The notes under the pieces were generated by a model, which saw only the letters and a program-made list of their open reading frames with translations, did not search any database and was not told the DNA's origin. From NCBI GenBank assembly GCA_963942565.1, contig OZ012685.1:17989733-18053732 (forward strand): 64,000 nucleotides of DNA, read 5' to 3'. This document shows positions 33,461-59,818 of the stretch, in pieces. This DNA comes from Maea johnstoni. Lineage: Eukaryota > Annelida > Polychaeta > Spionida > Magelonidae. The stretch's first letter is position 1; each line of letters begins with the position of its first letter. The position numbers were made by a program, and so were the translations under genes.

Positions 33461-34552
33461 TTAACTGGACCCCTGAGTGCCTGGTGGAACTATTTGGTTG
33501 TCTTTGGACTGTCGCTGGATCTGTTTTTTAACAGTCATTCCTGTTGTGGAGAAGTCTGCCGTGTCTTGTCTGTGGCATTTAAAGAGAGTCGCTATTGCTT
33601 TTCTCATTGTGGTGTTCCCGAAGCCGTATATGTAGGGGTTGACCGCACTGTTGGCCATCCCCAGCGAACAGGCAATAATGTCCACGGCTCGCGGGACCCG
33701 GAACTTATACACAACCTCCTCCCGAAAAAAGTCATACTCCAAAAAATACACAATCAGAAATAGCAACCATGAGAGTAAGAAGTAGGCCACCATGACTGCA
33801 AGGACAATAATGCCTTTGTTTGCTTTCGGCACCACCCGCAAAGGTGCACTTGAACCCTGTATTTTGATTGGATGTACTTTCTTAGCTTGGGATCTGGCCG
33901 TGTAGAAGATGGTGCTGTAGATTGCAGCTATCCCGACCATGGAGATGACGAGGTGACTTGCCAGGAATGCCACGTAACTGGCCCTCAGGATGAACACATT
34001 GATGCAGTTGTCCGTGTCCCAGATGTAGTTTTTGGGCCTCAGTGCTAGGTTGTTCCATCCCAGCAGTGGGAGGTAGGCGACGAGTTGAGAGTAGCCCGCC
34101 ATGAGCACGGTGCAGGTGATGACACGCCCCCTGGTGACCAGCTGTGGATACCGCAACGGCTTCATGATGGCGATGAACCTCTCAACAGCGATGGCGTCTT
34201 GCAGCAGCATTGAGGCGATGAGTGACGCGATCATGGGACTCGCCGTGAAGGACATACAGACAAGCTCGCCCATCTTGGCCAGCTCCCATTTCACAAAGAG
34301 AATAACGGGAATGACCAGCCCTACGTATAAGTCGTTAATTGCTAGGCCCAGAATAAAACAGTTTGTGTTGGTCTGGAGTTTCTTATTCCGGATAATACAT
34401 GTGGCAAGTATTCCATTTCCCGTAACTGTCACCAGTCCAATGATGACAGCGGCAATGCGGTAGAAGATCTGATCAATTGTCAAGATGGTGTTTTCGTGGA
34501 AGTCCTCCGGTGTTGTCACGTTCTGCCAGTAGCTAGTTGTGCTTGTAGACAT
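33461..34552 (-). CDS. Rhodopsin-class GPCR 5 (MECA-like)
   Basis: Intronless receptor of 363 residues from ATG 34552 (MSTSTTSYWQNVTT, one glycosylation sequon at residue 11). Helix 1 has TGNGIL, helix 2 has LAINDLYVG with the conserved Asp, and the disulphide Cys is in ELVCMS. The helix 3 end is VERFIAIMKPLRYPQLVTR. GWNN lies before loop 2, and loop 2 has a Cys (TDNCI). A basic third loop carries KVHPIKIQG. Helix 6 has FLLSWLLF: the Trp is kept, the Pro of CWxP is absent. Helix 7 has NSAVNPYIYG, then NTTMRKAIATLFKC with a possible palmitoyl Cys. The tail is polar. It is most like GPCR 4. Two tandem copies of its own start region lie upstream. Confidence 0.94.
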   Translation of the reverse strand: MSTSTTSYWQNVTTPEDFHENTILTIDQIFYRIAAVIIGLVTVTGNGILATCIIRNKKLQTNTNCFILGLAINDLYVGLVIPVILFVKWELAKMGELVCMSFTASPMIASLIASMLLQDAIAVERFIAIMKPLRYPQLVTRGRVITCTVLMAGYSQLVAYLPLLGWNNLALRPKNYIWDTDNCINVFILRASYVAFLASHLVISMVGIAAIYSTIFYTARSQAKKVHPIKIQGSSAPLRVVPKANKGIIVLAVMVAYFLLSWLLFLIVYFLEYDFFREEVVYKFRVPRAVDIIACSLGMANSAVNPYIYGFGNTTMRKAIATLFKCHRQDTADFSTTGMTVKKQIQRQSKDNQIVPPGTQGSS

Positions 34553-34572
34553 CCCTGATTGTTAGTCTTGTG

Positions 34573-34945
34573 GATCATGCATAGAATAAATCATGCAGTC
34601 CAATGATAATTGCAATAACTCGATAGAAGATATGATCTATTGTCAAGATGATGTTTCCGTTGTTGTCCTTTAGAGTCGTCACGTTCTGCCAATAGCTAGT
34701 TGTGCACGTAGACATCCCTGATTATCAGTCTTGTGGATCACACATATAATAAATCATGCATTATCTGTTACTCTCACCAGTCCAATTATTACTGTGCGCA
34801 GCTACTCGATAGAAGACAAGATCTATGGTCAAGATGGTGTTTTCTTGGATGTCCTTCGGAGTTTTCGAGTTCTACCAGTAGCCAGTTTTGCATGTGATAT
34901 CCTGATTATCGATCTTGGTGGTCGTTCACAGAACAGAGCTGGCTA
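34573..34945 (-). pseudogene. Two tandem copies of the GPCR 5 start region
   Basis: The GPCR 5 segment from helix 1 back through the ATG and 5' flank is repeated twice upstream. The nearer copy (about 34575-34740) is shifted by 163 bp and keeps an ATG at 34715 plus 46 codons (MSTCTTSYWQNVTT...) before a stop part-way into helix 1. The farther copy (about 34775-34945) is more diverged and has lost the ATG. If the receptor promoter lies upstream, the nearer copy would be a uORF in the leader. Confidence 0.8.
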
Positions 34946-35489
34946 TTTGTGTAGCACAGAGTGCTAAATTGTTTGAAGAAGAGTCTGTTATTTAACCTTG
35001 CTCAGTCTGCTCTTAATTGCACACCTGCTCTTCTGGCTGAGGATGTGACAAAAAGTTGATTTTTAACTGAAGCACCTGATATTTTATCTTATTTCCAGGC
35101 AGTAAACCTTGACGATTGTAATAGAAAAAGATTGATTTTAAGCATACATTAGGGAGATGCCTTCTACAATACAAATACAGACATCAATCATGGTATTTAT
35201 AGTGTGCATTACTGATAAGTTTTGAATGCAAAAGAGGGGATAATTTACATAATTGATTATTTGGCTTCAGAGAGAGAGAGAGAGAGAGAGCAGGAGTGAG
35301 AGAAAGCATGGTGAAGATTGTGTGAAGGAGATTAATTGAAATATACAGCACGTTTATCCAGGATATCTTATTAAGTTTCAGCAAATAGAACGAGGTTGAA
35401 AAGTATGGATTTTCTTTTTGGTGTTGTCTCAGCTTTGGGCCAAGTACCTGAAGGAGCAAGGATTACGCATCTCTATGTTTGCTGATCGT

Positions 35490-36290
35490 GGCAGCCAATG
35501 ATTGCATGCGCTTAGAAACTGGCGGCGAAAATCTACACATTGCCCTGTGGGAAAGTGGCTCCTGCTGAGCTCCCACAAATCTTAAGGGCAGCCTCAATGG
35601 CTGATCGTGGCAGCTAATGATTGCATGCGCTTAAAAACTGGTGGCAAAAAAAATACACATTGCCCTGTGGGAAAATGGCTCCTGCTGAGCTCCCACAATT
35701 CCTAAGGGCTACCTCAATGGCTGATCTAATGATTGCTGTTAGAACAGGTGATGAATCTAGACATTGCCCTGTGGGAAAGTGGCTCCTGCTGAGCTCCCAC
35801 ATATCCTAGGGGCAGCCTCAATGGCTGATCCTGGCAGCGAATGATTGCATGCTCTTAGATACAGGTGATGAATCTACACATTGCCCTGTGGGAAAGTGGG
35901 TCCTGCTGAGCTCCCACATATCCTAGGGGCAGCCTCAATGGCTGATCCTGGCAGCCAATGATTGCATGCTCTTAGATACAGGTGATGAATCTACACATTG
36001 CCCTGTGGGAAAGTGGGTCCTGCTGAGCTCCCTCAAGTCCTGGGGGCAGCCTCAATGGCTGATCCAAAGATAGCTCTTAGAAACAGGTGATGAATCTACA
36101 CAATGCCCTGTGGGAAAGTGGCTCCTGCTGAGCTCCCTCAAATCCTGGGGGCAGCCTCAATGGCTGATCCAAAGATAGCTCTTAGAAACAGGTGATGAAT
36201 CTAGACATCGCCCTGTGGGAAAGTGGCTCCCGCTGAGCTCCCACAAATCCTAGAAGCTGCCTCAGTGGCCAGGCTGTCTAATCTGGCTGA
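35490..36290. repeat. Minisatellite, seven copies of 104-120 bp
   Basis: ACATTGCCCTGTGGGAAAG or a close variant recurs at about 35537, 35657, 35761, 35878, 35995, 36100 and 36205, followed each time by TCCTGCTGAGCTCCC and GCAGCCTCAATGGCTGATC. Spacing alternates among about 105, 117 and 120 because a CTGGCAGC-AATGATTGCATGC block is present in some units and deleted in others. Non-coding. Confidence 0.92.
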
Positions 36291-38152
36291 TTGCTTGCTG
36301 TACCTCATCACTGCTTAACACATTAATACCTGTGTGGCCAAACAATTATTCTTAATTTTTAATTTGTCAAAAGTATCATAGATCCAGATTACAATATCAA
36401 GATTTGATTCCTTAGCATTTATGGGTTAAGCTTTGGGGTTAGAGTTGTTTTTAAACCATATGTGAAAGTAATTTTGGGGGTTTCTCCTTACTTTTTTCTG
36501 CCATGATAGGATACTAACTGTTGGCCAAACTAAGATAAGAATAAGAGTGGATCGCAATCTCACTGAATAGATTAAGAATATATTTCTGATGCAAGTTTTC
36601 TTAGAAAATTTTTCTGATCTATGCTTTATTCCAAAGTTATCTACAGAAGCTTCTGAGTATACAGGCAAAACGTATAAGGATTAGTACAGTGTGTTTTATG
36701 TTATTGTTACCCCAAATAAGAGAATCCAATAGAGCTTCTCAAAGAAAAGCATGCACAAAATATATCAGATCTACCTCTGAAAGCTTGATTTTAAGATCTT
36801 TATCCTTTTACTTAGAAACTGCCTTGTATTCCAAATAGATACAAACTCACCTTCTAATGTCTAAGCGTGAGGGCGCAGGTGTGAGTCTCAGCTGGATCCC
36901 AATCAATATGGTGGCCTGGTCGCTATGTAAATGTGCGGCATTGTTGGGGGCTGTCAATGGTGCTCTTGCAACTGGAAGACCCTTGGAACTATTCGTGAAG
37001 AGAAGAGACTTTCTTCCTGGTCTCGAGTTTCTATCTGGTCGCTGTATGACCTAAGCTGTTGAAAGCGATGTAAAAATCAATTTCTTCGCTCCTTCTTTCA
37101 AAATCAATGTGTAAATCCTAGTCATCTCGAGATTGGTGGACAGCTTCATGTTTGCACAGGTGTTTTGCTATCATTGATTGCAGAGTACAGGTATTCTGAT
37201 CAGGTTTGTGGCGCGTGTTGGTAAGAGGACCAGAATCAGTGCTCAGCCAACTGGATGCAGGCAACCTAGTCACAAGGTGTTTGTCTTGGTGTTTGTCTTG
37301 GTGTTTCAAGATCGATCATCAGTCCATCTGAAGCACTGATGATCGATTAATAATGGAAGTTGTGGACACATGGTTTTCCACTCCGCCATTACTATTTACC
37401 TCAAGTCATAAAACATTGCTTCAAAACACCTCTATATGTCATATAGTCAAGTAGTAGTGGTGTAGTGGCAGCATGTTTACATTGGATGCTCAGAGAGGTG
37501 GATCCTGCCTCATCCACCTCTCAAGAGCGGTCCTGCAGTGTTTCCTGTTTGGTGGGGCCTTAAACAGGAGAATAAACTTATGTTTTACAGTTTTTTTTCT
37601 GGACGGCTGGACTACAGAAAGTCCAGCTATTTTTTGGAATGTAATTTTTATCCACGTTTGTTTTTGTTTGACACGCTAAATTGCATTCCATGATCATAAT
37701 CAGAGGCAAAAATGAACGTTGTTCGGCATGTTTCAACAACCTGGCGAACACTACTACACTCACTATTGAGAGTCAGCTGACTTCCATTTCCTTTCATCAC
37801 TAGACTGCTGGCACTACTAGACATATACATTTCAGAATGATTTCTTATTGTTTTCCTTCCAAGATCAGGCCATTTAGGTGCAAGCGTATCATTGTATGTT
37901 CTTAACCTCAGGTAGGTATATTGACATTTAATTACTAGATGCCATCAGGCAATTGATTCTGCTCAGCTGTGAAAGTACATACACAGTCTACAATTGCTAT
38001 AGGTTAAAAACACCAATATAGGCTAGGATCTAGGAAATCTTATCCAGTAGTAATTTTTCATCAGCCATGGAAAAGGTTTTCTACCTCTCATCATGGTTAA
38101 GTTCACAAGTTCCACTCTACATGAACTTCTATTGTTTCATATTGCTTTTATC

Positions 38153-38157
38153 ATTAA

Positions 38158-38211
<54 letters not shown>

Positions 38212-38236
38212 GATCATCATCATTATTATTATTACT
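38153..38236. repeat. (ATT)n microsatellite
   Basis: A roughly 60-bp pure ATT tract with flanking ATC/ATT steps. Confidence 0.95.
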
Positions 38237-38701
38237 AATATTAATTGACATTTGATATAGCTTAGAATACTCACAGACACGTTTATGACAAATGATAATA
38301 ATGATAATAACTTTTTATTACCACCCATCATTATTACTATCATCATCATTATCATCTCTAGTGTAATTATTAATATGATGAAGCATGGCTTCGACGACGA
38401 GCGAAGCCATGCAATTTTCTACTGGTAATGCGAGCATGTATTGGTAGCTATATAGATGACGGTTTCCAATGAACGCATGTGCTGTTTTTCAAAAATGTTG
38501 CGCGTGCATCACATACGTAATCTAGCGCCAGTTTCTAAGGAAAACAAACGGTGCACGTCACAACAATGCATATGACTCTGATGTCACTTCCTTTTTAACA
38601 GCAGAACCCGGACGTACAATGATTTGGTTGATAGTTTTTGAAGGCCAGCGTACTACTGAAAAGAATGAGGTATCTTGTGCATTACCATTGTACAAGCTAT
38701 T

Positions 38702-38714
38702 AATACTACTACTG

Positions 38715-38801
<87 letters not shown>

Positions 38802-38802
38802 G
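38702..38802. repeat. (CTA)n microsatellite
   Basis: About 100 bp of CTA repeat ending 135 bp before the first visible WDR90 exon. Poly-Leu frames are artefacts. Confidence 0.96.
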
Positions 38803-38935
38803 AAGCTGGGGTAGTGTATTAGTAGTAGGAGCAGTGGAGGTAGTAGCAGTGTGATGGTGGTAATATTACCATCATCATCTTTAAGATTTTTGTCATGCAT
38901 ACCACTGCTATCATTATTGTTGTTTTGCTTTACAG

Positions 38936-53692
<14,757 letters not shown>

Positions 53693-55030
53693 ATACTATC
53701 ATCTTATCGTACAAGAGCATGGTCTTAGCCAGCAGGGCGTTTGGGCATCATTTGGATACCCAAACCAGTAGAAATAGCCCATCAGAACACCCAAATCTTT
53801 TTCATGAAAGTTTTTTTTTTAAATGTCAATTACAAGCATATAATTGAACTTTTCCACCTCAACATAATTCCCATGACATTATATGAGAATATTAAGTCTT
53901 ATTTTGATTAGTAAATACATGGTTTACTTATTGCCAATTTTAGGCACCCATTTTCTGAATCCTGGCTAAAACCCTGTACAAGAGGCCAACATTCTTACAG
54001 TAATCTAATCCATCAGTGGCTCTTGTTATGGAATTAAGGAGATGCTAGGGCTCTTGTAAAAATTGGGTTGATGTGCTTACTTTTTGTGAGGGAGACTTGA
54101 TGAATTTGCTATAATTAACATTCACAAACAATGGTCTGAGGAAGGGCGCTAATAACTGGATTGACCTTCGCTGTCCTACCAGGATGGAATCTAAATAAGA
54201 TTAAGGCATAGGTTACTGCCAAAAGTGATTTACCAGCAGAGCATTTTTGCAGGCATCGAATATTTCAGCAAGGAAATTTGTGTACTCTTAGAAATCTATG
54301 TAGCATTATGATGCAAATAATGTCTCTAATCCTTCTTAGAACCTACCTTTATGATCTGTTGGTATCAAAGTTGTTATGGTTGATTAAGAAAGTATTTTAT
54401 TGTATATATTTGTTATATAATTATATTTGCAGCATGTGTATGTGTGGAAACTGTACTATAAAATATTGTGTACATTTACAAATTGATAGGGATGTGTATG
54501 TTCAACCTCTGCTTATAGAAAGAGTACAACTACGAGGATATGAATTTCCATTGCAACTAAAGAAAACTACTGAAAGGAGTACCTGTACAATACAAAGAGG
54601 AGACTTTCTATTTTGGAGACTATTTGTTATAAGATATCACCTTTCTATCAAGACAGGTGATAACTACCATGGATAAAAAATATGAAATTTGATTGAGTTG
54701 TGGTTTTCTGTGGGTACGGAAGTTACCTTTACCATTAGCAGTCGATTGGCAATTATTTTCTTTGATTGCCGAGGAAGTGACAGTAATCTGACAAATATTC
54801 CAAGACCATTGTAATATAAAACATGCTTGTTGGTTTGGAAGGGGTTGGGGTGGAATAATGATGATTTTTTGGACCTATAAGTGTATCTTTGTGTAAATTT
54901 AATTGAAATTAGAGGTTTTGGCATATGCACATTGTTATGGAATTTGCTATCCTTGAGTGTGTCTGCAGGATTTGAATTGTAGATAGAACACTTCTATTTT
55001 TACAATAAAGTTACATGTTAAAATGAAGTT
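53693..55030 (+). other. Probable WDR90 3'UTR
   Basis: Runs from the stop to an AATAAA at 55004-55009. It contains an hAT-M1 MITE (53718-53976) starting 26 bp after the stop codon. An alternative, earlier polyadenylation cannot be excluded. No other gene is seen. Confidence 0.45.
53718..53976 (+). mobile_element. hAT-M1 MITE with exact 8-bp target duplication
   Basis: The ends CATGGTCTTAGCCAG and CTGGCTAAAACCCTG, with TACAAGAG directly outside both (53710-53717 and 53977-53984). Only 259 bp, non-coding. It is in the probable WDR90 3'UTR. Confidence 0.9.
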
Positions 55031-55237
55031 CTGATGTTCATCGTTATTCGTGTAAGATATATTTGTACATAGCTATGCAAGTAGCTTTCACACTTGGGAA
55101 CTATGAAGCCATGTTCGATTATGCCATTCCTGTTTTTCTAAATAATTATTCAGCGTGACACTTCAACTGGGCTATGATACGTGAATTGGTTGAAAACGAT
55201 AGACCTTTCCATTCTCAGCCTATCATCATCACATGAT

Positions 55238-55490
55238 GTTAAAAATGCCTGTCCTAAACAGCAATTCCGGATTTAGATAGTAATCTTTATACCAACTATA
55301 TTAAATAGCCTATTGTGTCAAAAAGGGCTATTTACACTTTAGCCATGCCCTAGATGATGGTTGGTTAGAAAAAATATTTCATTATTACCCACAAAATTCA
55401 AAATCCTTATAGAGATTTTTGCCTGTCCAGAAAGTAAGTTTTCAGGAAACTGTCTGTCTAAAAGACAGGCTGGATGGGTTCCGTCTTCGT
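55238..55490 (+). mobile_element. hAT-M2 copy
   Basis: AATGCCTGTCCTAAACAGCA, then TCAAAAAGGGCTATTTACAC and TTTTGCCTGTCCAGAAAG to AGACAGGCTGGATGGG. Both ends are eroded. It lies in the roughly 1.3 kb between the two convergent genes; the rest of that gap (55491-56330) holds only a worn TTAA-A-like fragment (about 56020-56215). Confidence 0.6.
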
Positions 55491-56334
55491 CCTCGCAATT
55501 GCTACGCTGTATCTTTGTATGTCGAGGAGCACACTCTCTCCACAATATTTTACCACTGGTCATCAGCCAGTGTTCTCTGAATATCCATATACTTCATCCT
55601 TCTCTTCTCAGGAATGTTTCCTAGTTACCCCCTTCTGTTATAGGTGGCAGCACAAATCTTGCTACTGTGGTATGATTTCAAAGATGTTCAATCCTCAAAG
55701 TGTTAATAAAATCTGAAGCGTGATGACTTGATTTGAATATTCAAGCCAATGACAGCTTCCGATAACATTTTGAATTAATAAGAGTTCACAACCATTTTTT
55801 TTTTTACATCATTGGATGACCCTGTTTTTGGCATCTAGTTGTCAATTTGTATGATTTTCTTGCATAAAAGTCTTGTTAACTGGTCCATATTACCAGGTTA
55901 TTCACAACAAAAACTCAAGAAAAATAGCGCTTTTCAGTTCTGCATTGCATAAAGAATGTTCTTTTGGATAATTCACCTGTTTATTCTCGGATCAAAAAGA
56001 TGAAGAGACTAGCATAGTTAAACCTATTAACGCCTGTTGTAGGATGAAAAGGCCTGGGTCCAAGTTGTACCTTTCTGACGTTGGCATCATGTTGGAAGCA
56101 AAAATTAAAACTTGAAAATTTGTGACTTTACGCTTCATTATCAACTCAGTTCAAAAGTATTAATAATCCAACCCACTCTTCGTGAATAAATCTCTAAGCA
56201 CAAATGGGTGCAGCATTAAGATCTTTCTTAGTCAAACACAGTATTCCATTACACAAAATGTCCTCCTACCATACGGAAAAAGTCTAAAAGAAAGACAACT
56301 CATAATGAACATGTCATATGTAAAATAAAAGCCA

Positions 56335-59300
56335 ACACAAACTTCAAGTTCACAGAATTTATTTCCCATATAAAATTCTAATTACAGTGTGCAAATAGGG
56401 CAGGTTTCCACAGGGCGTGGTCCTGGAGACTCAGGGAAGCTGGATTAGAACTAATAGGGGTAGATGCGTCTCCAGTAGATCTCAGTAGGTGGCAGCAGCG
56501 GTAGCAGAACAACCCAGCAGGGCATAGCCACAGGAGCTTCTGAACCACTAACTAATCCCCCTCTTCTAATAGGACCAATCAATCAAAGCACACAACAGGT
56601 AGACATAGAATCTTGGTTTGTCAAAGAAAAGTTACCAGTTTCTGATGGCAGGCTCCAATGCATTTATAACTGGAACCCCAACACAATTTTAGAAGAATCC
56701 AAAAATATGAAGGGTGGAAGATCTTAATAACAATACCTTAAGTTTAAAACAAACCCCATAAGTAGTGGCATACTTTATTGAAGCATTATAATTTTAACTT
56801 TTGGAGTTGCAAGTGCTTATCTGGAGATCTCTGTTTTTTAAGATGCTTCTTTGGTCCTGGTATATGAGGATAAGATTGTCTTCAGCTGTGCACTGGACAG
56901 GCATGGTGGTCAGGAGAATACACTGATCATCTTCCCTAAGAATGGAGTCTTTCCTGCACAGGGGTGTCCAACTATTATACTCCTGGAGCACAGATTCTTA
57001 GGCCTGATGCACAGTAATTATCAGTGGCTGCTATGTGACATTCGGTTGAAAAAATTGTCACCAGGTGGAACTACCATATAACCATAAATAATACCTATAT
57101 GATAGTCCAGGAGAAAGCAATAACTGTATAATAATTAAATGGGTTCACATGTTTTTGAATGATATCTGCATCACAATCATACATTAGTGGAGATATATGC
57201 TGGGCTCAAAAAAAAATGTTCTGATATTAGTACAGTTAGAATTGCTGGGGGATAAAGTCTATCGCACATTCTGATGTCTCTGTGGCAAGCTGGTGCAGCA
57301 ATAGGACACCCCTGCTGCGCCAATTGGACACCCCTGCTGCACACCAGCACTCCACCCTCGCACAAGATTCTCCATGCAAGCTCACTAATTGACTCCATGT
57401 TGAGAGACCACACTTCAAATCCTCCACTGAAAGTAGGGGGAAACATGGGAGGGAGGGAGGGGGGATCATCAATACAGGTCATTGAACGGTTAGGTTGTGT
57501 ACAAGGATAAAGTGAAATGAAGCAATAATCTGCGAACAATATTTGCACTTCTCATGCCAGGCACAAACGAAGCGCAAGACAGCCTACCAAAAACCCACGT
57601 GCCAACTACTATATTATTATACACACATCTTTGTACAACCTCAAAAACTAATCATGTCTTCATCACCAGCGACATCATCATCATCATCATGTTCAATATT
57701 ATAGTATATAATACACAAAAGCAAAGTACATACAAAAGAGACAAAACCTGTGCTAAATGCCATAATTTACTAAATACTTTTAAGTCATAACTAAGATTTC
57801 GTCCAGCAGGATATCAATTTGGCATCCTGCATTTCCGTTCTGTATCACTGACAATCACATATGACACAGTTGGAACTATTGAAATACATGAGAATACTCA
57901 AATCATTTCAAAAGGCAATTGCCAAGTACATAAATCGAAGCAGTACCTTTACATGGAAAACTAGGTTATTTGTCTAATTCAGGTTAGGTCAGACTTGAAT
58001 TTCACATGGGGAACTAGGTTATTTCATCATTATAGATAAGGATTAACCTTTCAGGAAATATAGCCATTTCTTGGTCGACTTGACCTTCTAGGGTTTCACA
58101 CAGCAAGGCTGTTATGCAAATAACAGAATAAAAATTACGGTTTCTACAAAACTTCATGATTTATCATTCTTTGGTAACCATTAAAAAGAAACTGATTACT
58201 AAAGTTACCTCTATTTGGTTAAACATACACTTGAACCCCTTGAGGCATTTTTACCAAAATAACAAAACTCGAATTTATCTTATCTTGTTTTGTCATGCCT
58301 AATGTAGATATTAAGAGATATTTGCTGGGTGTTTGAAAAAAAACATGCTCAGGCCAGATCCAACTTAAGCCCTTTCAGGTACCCCATCCCCCTTATAGCA
58401 AACCATCAGCATTTCATTATTATTGGTTTCTATATCAGTGCAGACCTTTAAGTTCTCCCACATATAATTCTGGCCCTGGTCAAGAAGAACACAAAGTAGC
58501 CATTGACACAGCTGGTGCATAACTCCCACGCAACTAGCTTCCGGAGGTATAGCATAATTCACCACTCACAACATAGGTGGCAGCACCATCAATGGAGAAC
58601 CTTGGAGAAATGGAGCAAGGTTCGTCTCTAAGCAATTTGTAGAACATTCAAATCAATCATCATATTAATGCATGTACTCCAACCCCTAAGTAAACATCTT
58701 AACCCTTCCAGTGCTAAGGCTACTTAGCATTTGGACGCAAAGATCATTGAAAACCATCTAAACCCTGTCATGTTGGTATTCATTGGATAGCTCTCATTGA
58801 GCACTCTCAGATGAGTACCCAAGTGCCAGGGTTTCTGTCAATTTTCAGGTTTTTTGCATCATTCTGTAATGGCCAAATTAGCCACCAGCAGCACAAGGGT
58901 TAAAGAGTCCTTGTTACAAGTAAGCATCCCCATCATGGGGTAGGAATCATACCCAACTATAATATCTACCAAATAATCATTTTCTAACTTGAATCAATGC
59001 AGCCATTATCTACACCTACCTTCCTGTCGTATCAACTTAATTCATAGAGGATTAAACTGGGGAACTGATATGTAACAGAACCGCTCATTCTATACATACA
59101 AACGTCAAACCAAAACTGATGCCTTCACTGCTAAATCAACGAGATAGGACTGTGCGTGGCCGTCTACTACTAGTAAATGCATACTAGAATCACATGAAAA
59201 AATTAAAAGCGGCTTTTCTCTAAAGAAAGCTTATCGAATTGAAACAGATGTGCCACTATAAGAAGGAGGGGACAGGCTTCTAAACATATAGCAGTGAATA

Positions 59301-59758
59301 GTTCGGCGTAAAAAAGTTTGGCCAACAACCACTTCATGAAATTACAAGTGACAATTTACAAAATGCGCAAATCAATGGGTGTCTTGGTGAATGATCAAAG
59401 GGTCCAAAACACAATTGCCTAGTAGGAAGAGTGGACAAGCAACAATCTAGAAGTAATCTCCGCCTGGGCAGGTCAGTCGTCGATCACTACATAATGACAC
59501 AAACAGGATTCTGACTTGGATCATTTGATGCTATTCCATCCTGATTCCTCCGCGAATCATCATCAGGCAGGTAGCAAGGCATGATGGGTAATATAAGTAG
59601 TATCCAGTAAGAGTATCCGGCTGTATCCAGGTTATATCCATACCAAGCACAGTAGGGCAGATTCCATCCTGATTCGTACAAATGTCTTTCGCTCTAGCTA
59701 GTCTGTTGCTAGACACTTAGTTCCTGTGTGTGTGTGCTAAAGGGCTAGCTAGCATGTG
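56335..59758 (-). other. Probable eIF4E 3'UTR
   Basis: After the eIF4E stop (59759) no further minus-strand coding is seen. The reverse complements of TTTATT at 56358-56363 and 56774-56779 are candidate AATAAA signals. The stretch is poorer in MITEs than its surroundings (one TTAA-B copy at 58699-58903), which fits a transcribed region of about 3 kb. Short frames at 56851-57081 and 57177-57548 show no recognisable protein. Confidence 0.45.
58699..58903 (+). mobile_element. TTAA-B MITE, best-preserved copy
   Basis: 205 bp with TTAACCCTTCCAGTGCTAAG at the left and GCACAAGGGTTAA at the right. TTAA at both ends with CCC/GGG termini is piggyBac-like. Non-coding, in the probable eIF4E 3'UTR. Confidence 0.75.
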
Positions 59759-59818
59759 TTATACATTGTAGCGGTTCTTGGCTGTGGAGCCCGCCTTCGA
59801 CATGGTATCCGTGTGAGC
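59759..59818 (-). CDS. eIF4E terminal coding exon
   Basis: Acceptor CTCATTTCAG. Encodes AHTDTMSKAGSTAKNRYNV and TAA. It matches the human SHADTATKSGST...KNRFVV ending in length and in the regulatory Ser. Confidence 0.93.
   Translation of the reverse strand, partial: AHTDTMSKAGSTAKNRYNV

Larger units (their letters stand above)
34973..38935. other. Stretch between GPCR 5 and the first visible WDR90 exon
   Basis: No WDR90-like or other exon could be found here. It holds a short GA run (35268-35290), a minisatellite (35490-36290), an internally deleted TTAA-A copy (about 36310-36428), a SINE-like patch (37450-37520: A-box-like TGGTGTAGTGGC and a weak B-box-like GGTGGATCCTGCC), an ATT tract (38153-38236), a GCATGGCTTCG/CGAAGCCATGC hairpin (38384-38412) and a CTA tract (38702-38800). 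Confidence 0.5.

Noticed and set aside
37450-37520. tRNA gene or SINE
   Set aside because: The A-box-like word is good but the B box is weak, and no cloverleaf could be drawn. It is kept only as a remark.
56851-57548. Small ORFs in the eIF4E 3' region
   Set aside because: No conserved protein. They lie in the probable 3'UTR, and frames exist on both strands.
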